A stretch of 64,000 nucleotides of DNA, from positions 30,701-94,700 of the forward strand of contig NZ_JABBJN010000023.1 of the NCBI RefSeq assembly GCF_012928505.1, in the 5' to 3' direction. The translations under genes were made by a program, and so were the position numbers. How positions within the stretch are numbered: the stretch's first letter is position 1; every line of letters begins with the position of its first letter. The notes below the pieces were generated by a model. That model ran no database searches. It was not told where the DNA came from and worked only from the letters and a program-made list of their open reading frames with translations. The stretch comes from Achromobacter sp. Bel (GTDB lineage: Bacteria; Pseudomonadota; Gammaproteobacteria; Burkholderiales; Burkholderiaceae_B). This document shows positions 35,799-47,186 of the stretch, in pieces.

Positions 35799-36248
35799 GT
35801 GAACCCGGACAATCTGTCTGCGCGGATTCTGGCGGTGGGCGATACCCATCAGGTGGAATTGCCTTTGCGTTGGGGCGACTCAGACGCCTTGAATCATCTG
35901 AACAACACGCTGTATTTCCGCCTCATGGAAGAGGCTCGCATGCAGATCCTGTACGACGCGGGCTTCGAGCTGCCCGCCGACAACGGCGCGATCCTGGCCC
36001 ATGCCTCGTGCGATTTCCTGCGTCCACTGACCTATCCGGCCACCGTCCGCGTCACGCACAAGGTCACCCGCATCGGTCGTTCCAGCGCGGAATTCGAGCT
36101 GCTGCTGGAGAAGGCGGGGGACGACGCGGGCCCCTATGCCCGCGGGCGCAACGTGCTAGTCTGGATGGACTACGTGGCCAATACGTCCGCGCCGTGGCCG
36201 CAGGAAGTGCTGGCGCAGATGGCCACGCAGTTCAAGGCCGCCGCCTGA
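35799..36248 (+). CDS. 4-hydroxybenzoyl-CoA thioesterase-like (hotdog) protein
   Basis: A 149-residue acyl-CoA thioesterase of the 4HBT group. The catalytic-loop motif LRWGDSDALNHLNNTLYFRLMEEAR lies near residues 24-48, with the acidic Asp in GDSDALNH. GTG at 35799 follows AGGAG by 6 bases, whereas a TTG at 35796 lies only 3 bases from it, so the GTG is chosen. It probably hydrolyses short or aromatic acyl-CoAs in the cytoplasm. It is divergent from ETF-QO. Confidence 0.9.
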   Translation: MNPDNLSARILAVGDTHQVELPLRWGDSDALNHLNNTLYFRLMEEARMQILYDAGFELPADNGAILAHASCDFLRPLTYPATVRVTHKVTRIGRSSAEFELLLEKAGDDAGPYARGRNVLVWMDYVANTSAPWPQEVLAQMATQFKAAA

Positions 36249-36536
36249 GGGCGGGCAATCCTGCAGGGGCTATCCGCCGAAAGCCCGCGCGTAATTGCCC
36301 GTCATGCCGTTAAAATCAAGCGCAAAATCAAAACAGAAATAAAGGGGCGCGCCACCCTCGGCGCCGCGACCCAGGGACATCGGGCAATGTCGCGCGATGC
36401 CACCGGGGCCGACGCCGGCAGCCGCGCTCCAAGGAAAGACAGGGCCTTCCCCGAATTTCTTGATCCCCATGCGGGACGGCCGCGCAAGCGGCGGGGCGGG
36501 CACTCTTGAGTTCTACCTTAACTAGGAGTTGGAGCG

Positions 36537-37235
36537 ATGGACAAGGTTTTTGCAAGCGCCCAGGAGGCGCTGGCAGGCATCGTCAAGGACGGTCAGATGA
36601 TCGCCGTGGGCGGTTTCGGCCTGTGCGGTATCCCCGAGGCCCTGATCGCCGCGTTGCGCGATTCGGGCGTGAAAGATCTGACCTGCATCAGCAACAATGC
36701 GGGCGTCGACGGTTTCGGCTTGGGCCAGTTGCTCAATACGCGCCAGGTTCGCAAGATGATCGCGTCGTATGTGGGCGAGAACAAGGAATTCGAACGCCAG
36801 TTCCTGTCGGGTGAACTCGAGCTTGAGTTCACCCCGCAGGGCACGCTGGCCGAGAAGCTGCGCGCTGGCGGCGCGGGCATCCCGGCGTTCTTCACGCGCA
36901 CCGGCGTGGGCACCATCGTGGCCGACGGCAAGGAAATTCGCGAGTTCGACGGCCAGCAATACGTGATGGAGCGTTCGCTGGTGCCGGACGTGTCGCTGGT
37001 CAAGGCGCACATCGCAGACCGCAGCGGCAACCTGGTGTTCCGCAAGACGGCCCGCAACTTCAATCCGAACGTCGCGATGGCCGGCAAGTTCACGGTGGTC
37101 GAGGTCGAAGAGATCGTTGATACCGGCAGCCTGGATCCCGACCAGATCCACCTGCCCGGCATCTATGTGCAACGGATCGTGCTGAACACGACGCCGGAAA
37201 AGCGCATCGAACAACGCACCACTCGCCCGGCCTAA
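36537..37235 (+). CDS. scoA: 3-oxoacid CoA-transferase subunit A
   Basis: A 232-residue alpha subunit of a class-I CoA-transferase: [20 protein letters not shown] is the family N-terminus, and the [11 protein letters not shown] and [10 protein letters not shown] segments match. It pairs with the next gene, 12 bases downstream, to transfer CoA from succinyl-CoA to 3-oxoacids such as acetoacetate. A 288-base leader upstream contains no gene; its only notable feature is an AT-rich stretch near 36310-36345 that may hold the promoter. AGGAG precedes the ATG. Confidence 0.93.
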   Translation: MDKVFASAQEALAGIVKDGQMIAVGGFGLCGIPEALIAALRDSGVKDLTCISNNAGVDGFGLGQLLNTRQVRKMIASYVGENKEFERQFLSGELELEFTPQGTLAEKLRAGGAGIPAFFTRTGVGTIVADGKEIREFDGQQYVMERSLVPDVSLVKAHIADRSGNLVFRKTARNFNPNVAMAGKFTVVEVEEIVDTGSLDPDQIHLPGIYVQRIVLNTTPEKRIEQRTTRPA

Positions 37236-37247
37236 GGAGAAGACGAC

Positions 37248-37901
37248 ATGGCATGGTCCCGCGATGAAATGGCGGCGCGCGCCGCGCGCGAGCTGCAAGA
37301 CGGTTTTTATGTGAATCTGGGCATCGGCTTGCCGACCCTGGTGGCCAACCACGTGCCCAAGGGCGTGGAAGTGTGGCTGCAATCCGAGAACGGCCTGCTG
37401 GGCATCGGCCCGTTCCCCACCGATGATGAAGTCGACGCTGACCTGATCAACGCCGGCAAGCAGACGGTGACGACGTTGCCGGGCTCGTCGATTTTCTCCT
37501 CCGCCGATTCGTTCGCGATGATCCGTGGCGGCAAGATCAACCTGGCCATCCTGGGCGCGATGCAGGTGTCCGAAAAGGGCGATCTGGCCAACTGGATGAT
37601 CCCGGGCAAGATGGTCAAGGGCATGGGCGGCGCGATGGACCTGGTGGCCGGCGTCGGCCGCGTCGTGGTCCTGATGGAGCACGTGGCCAAGAAAAAGGAC
37701 GGCACGGAAGACATCAAGCTGCTGCCCGAATGCAATCTGCCGCTGACCGGCGTGGGCGTGGTCGACCTGATCATCACCGACCTGGGCGTGATGGAAGTCA
37801 CCGAAAATGGCCTGAAGCTGCTGGAAACGGCGCCGGGCGTGACGGTGGACGAGATCCAGTCCAAGACGCTGGCCAAGCTGGACGTATCGGCCGTCAAATA
37901 A
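37248..37901 (+). CDS. scoB: 3-oxoacid CoA-transferase subunit B
   Basis: A 217-residue beta subunit. [15 protein letters not shown] and the active-site region [14 protein letters not shown], with catalytic Glu47, are visible, and the later [19 protein letters not shown] is conserved. AAGGAG precedes the ATG. It completes the two-gene operon before a strong terminator. Physiologically it fits growth on ketone bodies or polyhydroxybutyrate-derived acetoacetate. Confidence 0.94.
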   Translation: MAWSRDEMAARAARELQDGFYVNLGIGLPTLVANHVPKGVEVWLQSENGLLGIGPFPTDDEVDADLINAGKQTVTTLPGSSIFSSADSFAMIRGGKINLAILGAMQVSEKGDLANWMIPGKMVKGMGGAMDLVAGVGRVVVLMEHVAKKKDGTEDIKLLPECNLPLTGVGVVDLIITDLGVMEVTENGLKLLETAPGVTVDEIQSKTLAKLDVSAVK

Positions 37902-37923
37902 ACCGGCTGCCGTCCCGCACATG

Positions 37924-37950
37924 AAAACGCCCCGCAAGGGGCGTTTTTTT
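37924..37950 (+). terminator. Intrinsic terminator of the CoA-transferase operon
   Basis: Perfect 10-base stem AAAACGCCCC / GGGGCGTTTT, loop GCAA, then TTTT, 22 bases after the scoB stop. Confidence 0.93.
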
Positions 37951-37978
37951 TGGGGTGAAGCAGTGAGGCCCGGAGCGG

Positions 37979-38437
37979 TCAGGCCGTTTCGTCCAGCCGC
38001 ATTCCCACGTGCGGGATGCCATCTTCGATGTATTCCTCGGTGACCTGCACGAAACCGTGTCCGCCATAGTAGTTGGAGAGGCGGGCTTGGGCGCCCAGGT
38101 ACATCGCGCGGCCGGGCCAGCGGTGGCGTACTTCCTGCATGGCGTGGCGGATCAATTCGTGGCCCAGGCCCTGGCCGCGCGTCCAGGGCGCGGTGATGAC
38201 GCGCCCGATCTCGATCTGGCCGTCTTTCAACGACGGGTCCAGCATGCGGCAGTAGGCGGCCAATTGGCCGTCCTGCCATGCCATCAGGTGCGTCGTCTGA
38301 CCGATCAGGTCCTTGCCGTCCATGTCCTGGAAGAGGCAGTTCTGTTCGATGACGAAGACTTCCGAGCGCAAGCGGAGAATCGCGTAGATCTCCGGCACGG
38401 TCAGGTCCTGGTGGGGTTTGCAGATCCAATCGGGCAT
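37979..38437 (-). CDS. elaA: ElaA-type GNAT acyltransferase
   Basis: A 152-residue N-acetyltransferase. RLRSEVFVIEQNCLFQDMDGKDL is the ElaA-type N-terminal signature, and the acetyl-CoA loop is RGQGLGHELI. ATG at 38437 (MPDWICKPHQDLTVPEIYAILRLR) matches the ElaA length of about 150; an in-frame start at 38500 would add 21 unrelated residues. Substrate unknown. It converges on scoB. Confidence 0.9.
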   Translation of the reverse strand: MPDWICKPHQDLTVPEIYAILRLRSEVFVIEQNCLFQDMDGKDLIGQTTHLMAWQDGQLAAYCRMLDPSLKDGQIEIGRVITAPWTRGQGLGHELIRHAMQEVRHRWPGRAMYLGAQARLSNYYGGHGFVQVTEEYIEDGIPHVGMRLDETA

Positions 38438-38588
38438 CGCGTCAATCCAAGGCAATGGGTCAAAAGAAGGTGAAAAGCGGGGCGGGATAGCGTACCGCAA
38501 ACCGGCCCCGTTTCTTTTGATGCACTGTTACATAAATTCACGGGTATACCCTTACTATGAAAATGAATTTTCTTATCTAAAATTTGTG

Positions 38589-38604
38589 TGTAAACAGATT
38601 TACA
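38589..38604. promoter_or_regulatory. Operator candidate upstream of the RpiR regulator
   Basis: TGTAAACAGATTTACA has perfect 6-base arms and lies 30 bases before the RpiR start. A direct repeat TTACATAAA occurs at 38528-38536 and again at 38600-38608, overlapping it. This AT-rich leader probably carries the promoter of the peptide operon. Confidence 0.5.
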
Positions 38605-38634
38605 TAAACTTCCGATAAGACCCATCCCCCACCG

Positions 38635-39510
38635 ATGAACAAGGCCGCACTTACGATCGCTGATCGGATCGCCCGGGCTCAACCCGCGCTGAGCCGGACG
38701 CAGCACAAGATGGCCGAGTACGTGTTGGCGCACCAGTTCCGCGCCGCCACGATGACCATCGATGAGTTCGCGGCGGCGGTAGGGGTGTCGGTGGCCACGG
38801 CGAACCGCTTTGCGCGCGCCCTGGACCTGCCGGGCTATCCGCAATTCCGCGCCGAACTGGCGCGCGGATTCGAAGCCGCGCTGGAACCCGTCGAAAAGCT
38901 GCGTACCGAGCTGGCGCATTCCGCCAGCGCCGTGCAGATCTTCGCCGCCACGCTGGAAGAAGACATCCGCAATGCCCAGCGCAACCTGCAATCGCTGGAC
39001 TCGGCCGCCTGTGAACAGGCGGTGCAAGCCATTCTGGCCGCTGACCGCGTGTTCATCATCGGTTTCGGCGCCAGCGGCTTTTTGGCCGGCCTGCTGCAAC
39101 GCGGCCTGTGCATGAGCCTGCATTCCGTTGAATCGTTGGCCGGTCCCGGCGGCGTGTCGCACGCGGCGCGCCAAATGTCGCGCATGACGGCCAAAGATCT
39201 GGTGATCGCTATCGGTTTCCCGCGCTATCTGGCCGACACCGTGACGCTGGCCGCCGCGGCCAAACAGGCCGGCGTGCCGGTGCTGGTGCTGACCGACAAG
39301 CCCACGTCTCCGTTGGCGCCCACGGCATCCGTCGTGCTGTATGCGTTTTCTGCGCGCCAGCTGATCCCCAATTCCGAAACCGCCGCGCTGGGCTTGATTG
39401 AAGCCCTGTCCGCGGCCGTGGCCTATCGGGCCAAGAATTCCGTTGCGGCCGCCGCTGGGGTGACCCAGTCCGTGATGCCGTGGCTTATCCATGGAGTAGG
39501 TAAACGATGA
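38635..39510 (+). CDS. RpiR/MurR-family regulator (HTH plus SIS domain)
   Basis: A 291-residue regulator. The N-terminal HTH_6 (ATMTIDEFAAAVGVSVATANRFARAL) is followed by a SIS domain (RVFIIGFGASGFLAGLLQRGL and later VLVLTDKPTSPLAP) that usually binds a phosphosugar. Its stop overlaps the start of the isoaspartyl peptidase by 4 bases, so it is the first gene of the peptide operon and likely autoregulates it. An amino-sugar or sugar-phosphate signal would tie peptide use to cell-wall turnover; this is inference. Confidence 0.92.
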   Translation: MNKAALTIADRIARAQPALSRTQHKMAEYVLAHQFRAATMTIDEFAAAVGVSVATANRFARALDLPGYPQFRAELARGFEAALEPVEKLRTELAHSASAVQIFAATLEEDIRNAQRNLQSLDSAACEQAVQAILAADRVFIIGFGASGFLAGLLQRGLCMSLHSVESLAGPGGVSHAARQMSRMTAKDLVIAIGFPRYLADTVTLAAAAKQAGVPVLVLTDKPTSPLAPTASVVLYAFSARQLIPNSETAALGLIEALSAAVAYRAKNSVAAAAGVTQSVMPWLIHGVGKR

Positions 39511-40487
39511 TTCAACCCGTGATTGCCATTCACGGTGGCGCCGGCGCGATGTCCCGCGCGGCCATGTCGCCCGAGAAAGAACAGGAATACCTGGCCGCCC
39601 TGGAGTCCATCCTGACCGCCGGCCAAGCCGTGCTGGCCCGTGGCGGTAGCGCCCTGGATGCCGTCACCGAAGCCGTGCGTCTGCTGGAAGACTGCCCGCT
39701 GTTCAACGCCGGCCACGGCGCGGTGTTCACCAGCGCCGGCACCCACGAGCTGGACGCCGCCATCATGGATGGCGCCACGCTGCGTTCGGGCGCCATCGCC
39801 AATGTGAACTGCGTGCGCAATCCGATCTTCGCCGCGCGCAAGGTCATGGAAACCAGCAAGCACGTGTTCTTCGTGGGCGAGGGCGCTGAAACCTTCGCGC
39901 GCGACGCGGGCCTGGAAATCGTCGACCCGTCGTATTTTTCGACCGATGCCCGTCGCGAACAACTGCTGCGTGTGCAGCGCGAAACGCCAGAAGCCGCCGT
40001 GCTGGACCACGACGGCCAAGCCATGGTCGCGCGCGGTCAGCCCGCGCCGGCCGATCCGCTGGACGCCGACAAGAAGTTCGGCACGGTGGGCGCGGTGGCC
40101 GTGGACGCCCAGGGCAACCTGGCCGCCGCCACCTCCACCGGCGGCATTACCAACAAGCAGGTCGGCCGCGTCGGCGACGCGCCCCTGATCGGCGCCGGCA
40201 CCTACGCCAGCAACAAGACTTGCGCCGTCTCCACGACGGGCACCGGCGAGATGTTCATCCGCATGGTCTCGGCCTATGACGTGGCGGCGCAGATGGAATA
40301 TTGCGGTGCGTCGCTGCAAGCGGCGGCGGATCGCGTCGTGATGGAAAAACTGCCCACCATCGGCGGCAAGGGCGGCCTGGTGGCCGTCGACGCCCAGGGC
40401 AATGTGGCCTTGCCGTTCAACACGGAAGGCATGTATCGGGGTTACGCCCGCGTGGGCGAAAAGCCGGTTACCGCGATCTATCGTTAA
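39507..40487 (+). CDS. iaaA: Isoaspartyl peptidase/plant-type L-asparaginase
   Basis: A 326-residue Ntn-hydrolase. [12 protein letters not shown] opens the alpha part, and the autocleavage site is G192-T193 in [16 protein letters not shown], freeing Thr193 as nucleophile. The C-terminal GTGEMFIRM completes the active site. It hydrolyses beta-aspartyl dipeptides and asparagine. In E. coli iaaA also precedes gsiABCD, and here gsiA follows 44 bases downstream. It overlaps the RpiR gene by 4 bases. Confidence 0.95.
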   Translation: MIQPVIAIHGGAGAMSRAAMSPEKEQEYLAALESILTAGQAVLARGGSALDAVTEAVRLLEDCPLFNAGHGAVFTSAGTHELDAAIMDGATLRSGAIANVNCVRNPIFAARKVMETSKHVFFVGEGAETFARDAGLEIVDPSYFSTDARREQLLRVQRETPEAAVLDHDGQAMVARGQPAPADPLDADKKFGTVGAVAVDAQGNLAAATSTGGITNKQVGRVGDAPLIGAGTYASNKTCAVSTTGTGEMFIRMVSAYDVAAQMEYCGASLQAAADRVVMEKLPTIGGKGGLVAVDAQGNVALPFNTEGMYRGYARVGEKPVTAIYR

Positions 40488-40531
40488 GCGGCGACGGGTT
40501 CGTTTTTTCAGTATTTGGGGATATTAAAGAG

Positions 40532-42418
<1,887 letters not shown>

Positions 42419-42484
42419 TTCCGTTGTCGTACTTGTTTTTCTTCCACCAAAACCCCCTAATTCCTTACGGAACCAGGAGTTGCA

Positions 42485-44038
42485 ATGATGAAAGTTCTGC
42501 GCCCCACCAAGCTGATGGCCGCCGCCGCGGTGGCCTTCGGTGTGCTCACTTCGCCGTTGGCGTTTGCCGCCAAGGACGTGACGTTTGCCGTCTCCATCGC
42601 ACTGGAAACGCTTGACCCGTACAACACCAACAGCACCCTGAACCAGGCGGCCGGCAAGGCCTACTACGAAGGCCTGTTCGAATTCGACAAGGACCTGAAG
42701 ATCCAGAAGGTCCTGGCGACCGACTACACCGTCAGCGAAGACGGCCTGGTCTACACGTTCAAGCTGCGTCCCGGCGTGAAGTTCCACGACGGCACCGACT
42801 TCAACGCCGAAGCGGTCAAGATCAACTTCGATCGTCCGGCCAACCCGGAAAACCGCCTGTCGCGCTACATCCAGTTCAGCGTCATCGACAAGACCGAAGT
42901 GGTTGATCCGATGACCGTCAAGATCACGCTGAAGAAGCCGTTCTCGGCCTTCATCAACGCGCTGGCCCACCCGGCCGCCATGATGATCTCGCCGGCTGCC
43001 CTGGCCAAGTACGGCAAGGAAATCGGTTTCCACCCGGTGGGCACCGGCCCGTTCGAATTCGTCGAATGGAAGCCGGCTGAATACCTGAAGGTCAAGAAGT
43101 TCGACGGCTACTGGAAGAAGGGCTACCCGAAGGTCGACACGCTGACCTTCCGTACCGTGACCGACAACAACACCCGCGCCGCCGTGGTGCAGACGGGCGA
43201 AGCGCAGTTCGCTTTCCCGGTGCCGTTCGAACAAGCCGCCGTGCTCTCGAAGAACGACAAGCTGGACGTGGTCGACCACAAGAACTCGATCATGGCTCGC
43301 TACCTGTCGATGAACACGCAGCAAAAGCCGTTCGACAATGTCAAGGTGCGTGAGGCGATCAACTACGCCATCAACAAGGAAGCCCTGGCCAAGGTCGCTT
43401 TCTCGGGCTACGCCACCATCGTCGACGGCGTCGTGCCGGCCGGCGTGGACTTTGCGCACAAGACCGGTCCGTGGCCGTATGACATCAAGAAGGCCAAGGC
43501 CCTGCTGGCCGAAGCTGGCTACCCCAACGGCTTTGAAAGCACCCTGTGGTCCGCCTATAACGACGGCACCTCGGTGAAGGTGGTCCAGTTCCTGCAGCAG
43601 CAACTGGCGCAAGTCGGCATCAAGGTGCAGGTGGAAGTGCTGGAATCGGGTCAACGCGTGCAGCGCGTCCAGCAAGTGCAAAAGCCGGAAGATGCCAAGG
43701 TCCGCATGTACTACGCCGGCTGGTCGTCCTCGACCGGTGAAGCCGACTGGGGCCTGCGTCCGTTGCTGACCACCGCCGCTTTCCCGCCTGTGCTGAACAA
43801 CGTGTCCTACTACTCGAACAAGTCGGTTGATGCCGGCGTTCAAGAAGCCCTGGCCACGACCGACCGCGCCAAGAAGACGGAAATCTACAAGACCGTTCAG
43901 GAAACCATCTGGAAGGATGCCCCGTGGGCCTTCCTGGTGACCCAGAACAACCTGTACGTGAAGTCGAAGAACCTGTCGGGCGTGTATGTGGAACCGGACA
44001 CCTCGTTCTGGTTCGGCGACATCGATCTGAAGCAGTAA
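42485..44038 (+). CDS. gsiB: Peptide-binding protein, GsiB type
   Basis: A 517-residue family-5 periplasmic binding protein. The signal peptide ends near residue 27 (SPLAFA), followed by KDVTFAVSIALETLDPYN, the typical opening of GsiB/DppA-type proteins. Conserved segments include DGLVYTFKLRPGVKFHDGTDF and GTGPFEFVEWKP. AGGAG lies 7 bases before the ATG. It determines the substrate of the transporter; specificity cannot be read from the sequence. Two hairpins follow the stop. Confidence 0.94.
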   Translation: MMKVLRPTKLMAAAAVAFGVLTSPLAFAAKDVTFAVSIALETLDPYNTNSTLNQAAGKAYYEGLFEFDKDLKIQKVLATDYTVSEDGLVYTFKLRPGVKFHDGTDFNAEAVKINFDRPANPENRLSRYIQFSVIDKTEVVDPMTVKITLKKPFSAFINALAHPAAMMISPAALAKYGKEIGFHPVGTGPFEFVEWKPAEYLKVKKFDGYWKKGYPKVDTLTFRTVTDNNTRAAVVQTGEAQFAFPVPFEQAAVLSKNDKLDVVDHKNSIMARYLSMNTQQKPFDNVKVREAINYAINKEALAKVAFSGYATIVDGVVPAGVDFAHKTGPWPYDIKKAKALLAEAGYPNGFESTLWSAYNDGTSVKVVQFLQQQLAQVGIKVQVEVLESGQRVQRVQQVQKPEDAKVRMYYAGWSSSTGEADWGLRPLLTTAAFPPVLNNVSYYSNKSVDAGVQEALATTDRAKKTEIYKTVQETIWKDAPWAFLVTQNNLYVKSKNLSGVYVEPDTSFWFGDIDLKQ

Positions 44039-44085
44039 CCCTAGCAGTCACTCTCGGGGCCTTCGGGCCCTTGTAAGGCCACATT

Positions 44086-44110
44086 CGGCGGGGACGCGGT
44101 GTCCCCGCCG
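44086..44110 (+). repeat. Intercistronic hairpin between gsiB and gsiC
   Basis: A perfect 10-base stem CGGCGGGGAC / GTCCCCGCCG with a 5-base loop. A smaller GGGCC/GGCCC hairpin lies just before it (44056-44070). There is no T-run, and the operon continues 18 bases later, so it likely protects the gsiB mRNA end or attenuates, giving excess binding protein. Confidence 0.65.
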
Positions 44111-44127
44111 ATGTTGCAGGAATTTCA

Positions 44128-45048
44128 ATGCTGACCTACATCGTCAAACGTCTTCTGGGCATGATCCCCACGCTGCTGCTGGTAGCCGTGGTCGTGTTCC
44201 TGTTTGTGCACATGCTTCCGGGCGACCCGGCGCGACTGGCCGCGGGCCAGGAGGCCGACCAGCAAACCGTTGAGCTGGTGCGCAAGGAACTTGGGCTGGA
44301 TCTGCCCCTGCCGCAGCAGTTCGTGCGCTACTTCAGCAACATGCTGCAAGGCGACCTGGGTACCTCGCTGCGTACCAAGCGCCCTGTCTCGACCGAAATT
44401 TCCGACCGCTTCATGCCCACGCTGTGGCTGACGCTCGCCAGCATGGCGTGGTCAGTCACCTTCGGCATGATCATCGGCATTGTCTCGGCGGTCTGGCGCA
44501 ATCGCTGGCCCGACCGTCTTGGCATGACACTGGCGGTGTCAGGCATCTCGTTCCCCGCGTTCGCGCTGGGCATGATGCTGATGCAGGTGTTTTCGGTGAA
44601 TCTGGGTTGGCTGCCGACCGTGGGCGCCTCGACCTGGCAACACTACATCTTGCCGTCCATCACGCTGGGCGCCGCGGTAGCCGCCGTCATGGCGCGCTTT
44701 ACCCGGGCTTCGTTCGTGGAAGTCATCCAGGAAGACTTTGTGCGCACGGCTCGCGCAAAAGGCCTGACCGAACGCCGCGTGGTCATCAAGCATGCGCTGC
44801 GCAACGCGCTGATTCCCGTCGTGACCATGATGGGCTTGCAGTTCGGCTTCTTGCTGGGCGGCTCGATCGTGGTCGAGACCGTGTTCAACTGGCCCGGCCT
44901 TGGCCGTCTGCTGGTCGACGCCGTGACCCAACGCGACTATCCGGTGATCCAGGGCCTGGTGCTGCTGTTCTCGCTGGAATTCATCCTGATCAACCTGATT
45001 GTCGACGTGCTCTACGGCGTCATCAATCCCAGCATCCGTTACAAGTGA
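44128..45048 (+). CDS. gsiC: Peptide ABC transporter permease, GsiC type
   Basis: A 306-residue DppB/GsiC-type permease with six membrane segments. The N-terminus [36 protein letters not shown] and the ATPase-contact EAA loop ([27 protein letters not shown]) are typical. gsiD begins 7 bases after the stop. Confidence 0.95.
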   Translation: MLTYIVKRLLGMIPTLLLVAVVVFLFVHMLPGDPARLAAGQEADQQTVELVRKELGLDLPLPQQFVRYFSNMLQGDLGTSLRTKRPVSTEISDRFMPTLWLTLASMAWSVTFGMIIGIVSAVWRNRWPDRLGMTLAVSGISFPAFALGMMLMQVFSVNLGWLPTVGASTWQHYILPSITLGAAVAAVMARFTRASFVEVIQEDFVRTARAKGLTERRVVIKHALRNALIPVVTMMGLQFGFLLGGSIVVETVFNWPGLGRLLVDAVTQRDYPVIQGLVLLFSLEFILINLIVDVLYGVINPSIRYK

Positions 45049-45055
45049 GGCGGCC

Positions 45056-45955
45056 ATGAGCAATACGACACCCGCCACGACCATCGCCGCCGCTCCGAAG
45101 AACGACGTGCGCACGCCCGCCACTGAGTTCTGGCGCAAATTCAAGAAGCAGAAGCTGGGCGTGGGCGCCGGCATCTTCGTCCTGCTGCTTGTCGTGATCG
45201 CGGTCTTCGCGCCGTGGATCGTGCCGTTCGACGCCGAGAACTTCTTCGACTACGACGCGCTGAATGCCGGCCCGTCGCTGACCCACTGGCTGGGCGTGGA
45301 TTCGCTGGGCCGCGACATCTTCAGCCGCATCGTCATGGGGGCGCGGATCTCGTTGGCCGCGGGCTTCCTGTCGGTGGCCATGGGCGCCGTCGTCGGCACT
45401 TTCATGGGCTTGATGGCCGGCTACTACGAGGGCTGGTGGGAACGCATCACCATGCGTATCTCGGACGTGCTGCTGGCATTTCCCGGCATGCTGCTGGCCA
45501 TCGGCGTGGTGGCCGTGCTGGGTTCCAGCATGATCAACGTGATCGTGGCCGTGGCCGTGTTCAGCGTGCCGGCATTCGCCCGCCTGGTACGCGGCAACAC
45601 GCTGTCGATCAAGCAGATGACCTACGTCGAGGCGGTCAAGAGCGTGGGCGCGTCCGACTGGACCATCATCATGCGCCACATCCTGCCCGGCACGATCTCG
45701 CCGATCGTGGTGTACGGCACGATGCGTATCGGCACGTCGATCATCACCGCCGCCAGCTTGTCCTTCCTGGGCATGGGCGCCTCGCCTCCCACGCCGGAGT
45801 GGGGCGCCATGCTGAACGAAGCGCGCGCCGACATGGTGATCGCCCCGCACGTGGCGATCTTCCCGGCACTGGCGATCTTCCTGACGGTGCTGGCCTTCAA
45901 CCTGCTGGGCGACGGCCTGCGCGACGCGCTCGATCCGAAGATCGACCGCAAGTAA
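45056..45955 (+). CDS. gsiD: Peptide ABC transporter permease, GsiD type
   Basis: A 299-residue DppC/GsiD-type permease. ATG at 45056 opens an N-terminal cytoplasmic segment with [16 protein letters not shown], then membrane helices, [13 protein letters not shown], and the EAA loop [25 protein letters not shown]. An earlier in-frame ATG at 44999 would overlap gsiC and is not favoured. It completes a full GsiABCD importer. Confidence 0.95.
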   Translation: MSNTTPATTIAAAPKNDVRTPATEFWRKFKKQKLGVGAGIFVLLLVVIAVFAPWIVPFDAENFFDYDALNAGPSLTHWLGVDSLGRDIFSRIVMGARISLAAGFLSVAMGAVVGTFMGLMAGYYEGWWERITMRISDVLLAFPGMLLAIGVVAVLGSSMINVIVAVAVFSVPAFARLVRGNTLSIKQMTYVEAVKSVGASDWTIIMRHILPGTISPIVVYGTMRIGTSIITAASLSFLGMGASPPTPEWGAMLNEARADMVIAPHVAIFPALAIFLTVLAFNLLGDGLRDALDPKIDRK

Positions 45956-45969
45956 CGCGTCGTTATTCT

Positions 45970-46040
45970 CGCCGCCGTCCTCGTTCCACGCGCATCTCGA
46001 ATCGGTTGCACGTGATCTGAACGAAGGGCGGCGGCGTTTT
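45970..46040 (+). terminator. Long-armed hairpin after gsiD
   Basis: CGCCGCCGTCCTCGTTC (45970-45986) pairs with GAACGAAGGGCGGCGGCG (46019-46036) with one bulge, then TTTT. The 32-base loop makes it weaker than a normal terminator. It may be partial, since dmpA starts 32 bases further on in the same direction. Confidence 0.5.
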
Positions 46041-46071
46041 GCATTAAGGAGCGTGGCGACACGCGGCAACC

Positions 46072-47166
46072 ATGGACAAACAATCGCTGGACCTTCCTCG
46101 CATCGGCGTGCTGCCGTCGGGGCCCTTGGATTCGATTTGCGACGCGGGTGACGTCACTGTCGGACACTGCACGTTGGCCGATGGTGCGCAACAGACCGGC
46201 GTGACCGTCGTGCGTCCGCATGGCGGCAACCCTTATCTGGACAAAGTGCCCGCCGCCGCGACGGTATTGAACGGCTTTGGCAAAAGCACCGGGCTGATCC
46301 AGGTGCAAGAGCTGGGCGTGCTGGAAACGCCCATTGCGCTGACGAACACCTTTGGTGTGGGCACCGTGGCTAACGCGCAGATCCGGCAAGCCATCGCGGC
46401 CAACCCCGATATCGGGCGCGGCATGGCCACCGTGAACCCGCTGGTCTTCGAATGCAATGACGGTTATTTGAACGACATCCAGGCGCTGGCCGTGCAGGAG
46501 GCGCACTACGCCGAGGCCTACGGCAACGCCGCCAAATCGTTTGCGCAAGGAGCAGCGGGCGCGGGGCGCGGCATGTCGTGCTTTTCATTCAAGGGCGGCA
46601 TCGGCTCGGCGTCCCGCGTGGCGTCGATCCAGCCCGGCTTGCGTTACACCGTCGGCGCGCTGGTGCTGTCCAACTTCGGCCGCTTGCCCAACCTGACCGT
46701 GGCGGGCCGCCCGTTTGGTCGTCGCCTGGCGGACCAGTTGGACCGGGGCCTGGCGCAGCAAGGCGAGAACGCGGCGATCGTGCCGGAGAAGGGGTCGATC
46801 ATCCTGTTGCTGGCGACCGACGCGCCACTGGACTCTCGCCAACTGCGCCGGCTGTCGCTGCGCGCGGGCGCCGGCCTGGCGCGCACGGGGTCGGTGTTCG
46901 GCCATGGCAGCGGCGACATTGCGCTGGCGTTTTCCACGGCCTACACCGTGCCGCAACGGGCCGAACAGCCGATGCCCGCGGTGGCAATGCTGCATGAAAC
47001 CCGTATCGACCCCTTGTTCGAAGCGGCCGCCGAGGCCTGCGAACAAGCCATCATTTCCGCGCTCTGGCATGCTGACGGCGTGACCGGACGCGACGGCCAT
47101 CACCGCGCCGCGATCCGCGACGCGGCGCCCCAATGGCGCCAGTGGCTGTCCGACACCGCATTCTGA
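46072..47166 (+). CDS. DmpA-type aminopeptidase (S58, beta-aminopeptidase family)
   Basis: A 364-residue Ntn-hydrolase of the DmpA/BapA family. The self-cleavage site appears as KGSIILLLATDAPL with G241-S242, making Ser242 the nucleophile of the small subunit. TNTFGVGTVANAQIRQ and GRGMSCFSFKGGIGSASRV are family segments. DmpA releases N-terminal L- or D-Ala, and its relatives cleave beta-peptides. It follows gsiD (116 bases), and DppA starts 20 bases downstream, so it is part of the peptide operon. Confidence 0.92.
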   Translation: MDKQSLDLPRIGVLPSGPLDSICDAGDVTVGHCTLADGAQQTGVTVVRPHGGNPYLDKVPAAATVLNGFGKSTGLIQVQELGVLETPIALTNTFGVGTVANAQIRQAIAANPDIGRGMATVNPLVFECNDGYLNDIQALAVQEAHYAEAYGNAAKSFAQGAAGAGRGMSCFSFKGGIGSASRVASIQPGLRYTVGALVLSNFGRLPNLTVAGRPFGRRLADQLDRGLAQQGENAAIVPEKGSIILLLATDAPLDSRQLRRLSLRAGAGLARTGSVFGHGSGDIALAFSTAYTVPQRAEQPMPAVAMLHETRIDPLFEAAAEACEQAIISALWHADGVTGRDGHHRAAIRDAAPQWRQWLSDTAF

Positions 47167-47186
47167 ATTCCTCGAGGCCTGACCCC

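Noticed and set aside
36249..36536. Possible RNA gene or riboswitch before scoA
   Set aside because: No conserved secondary structure or known motif could be recognised by eye; only an AT-rich promoter-like patch.
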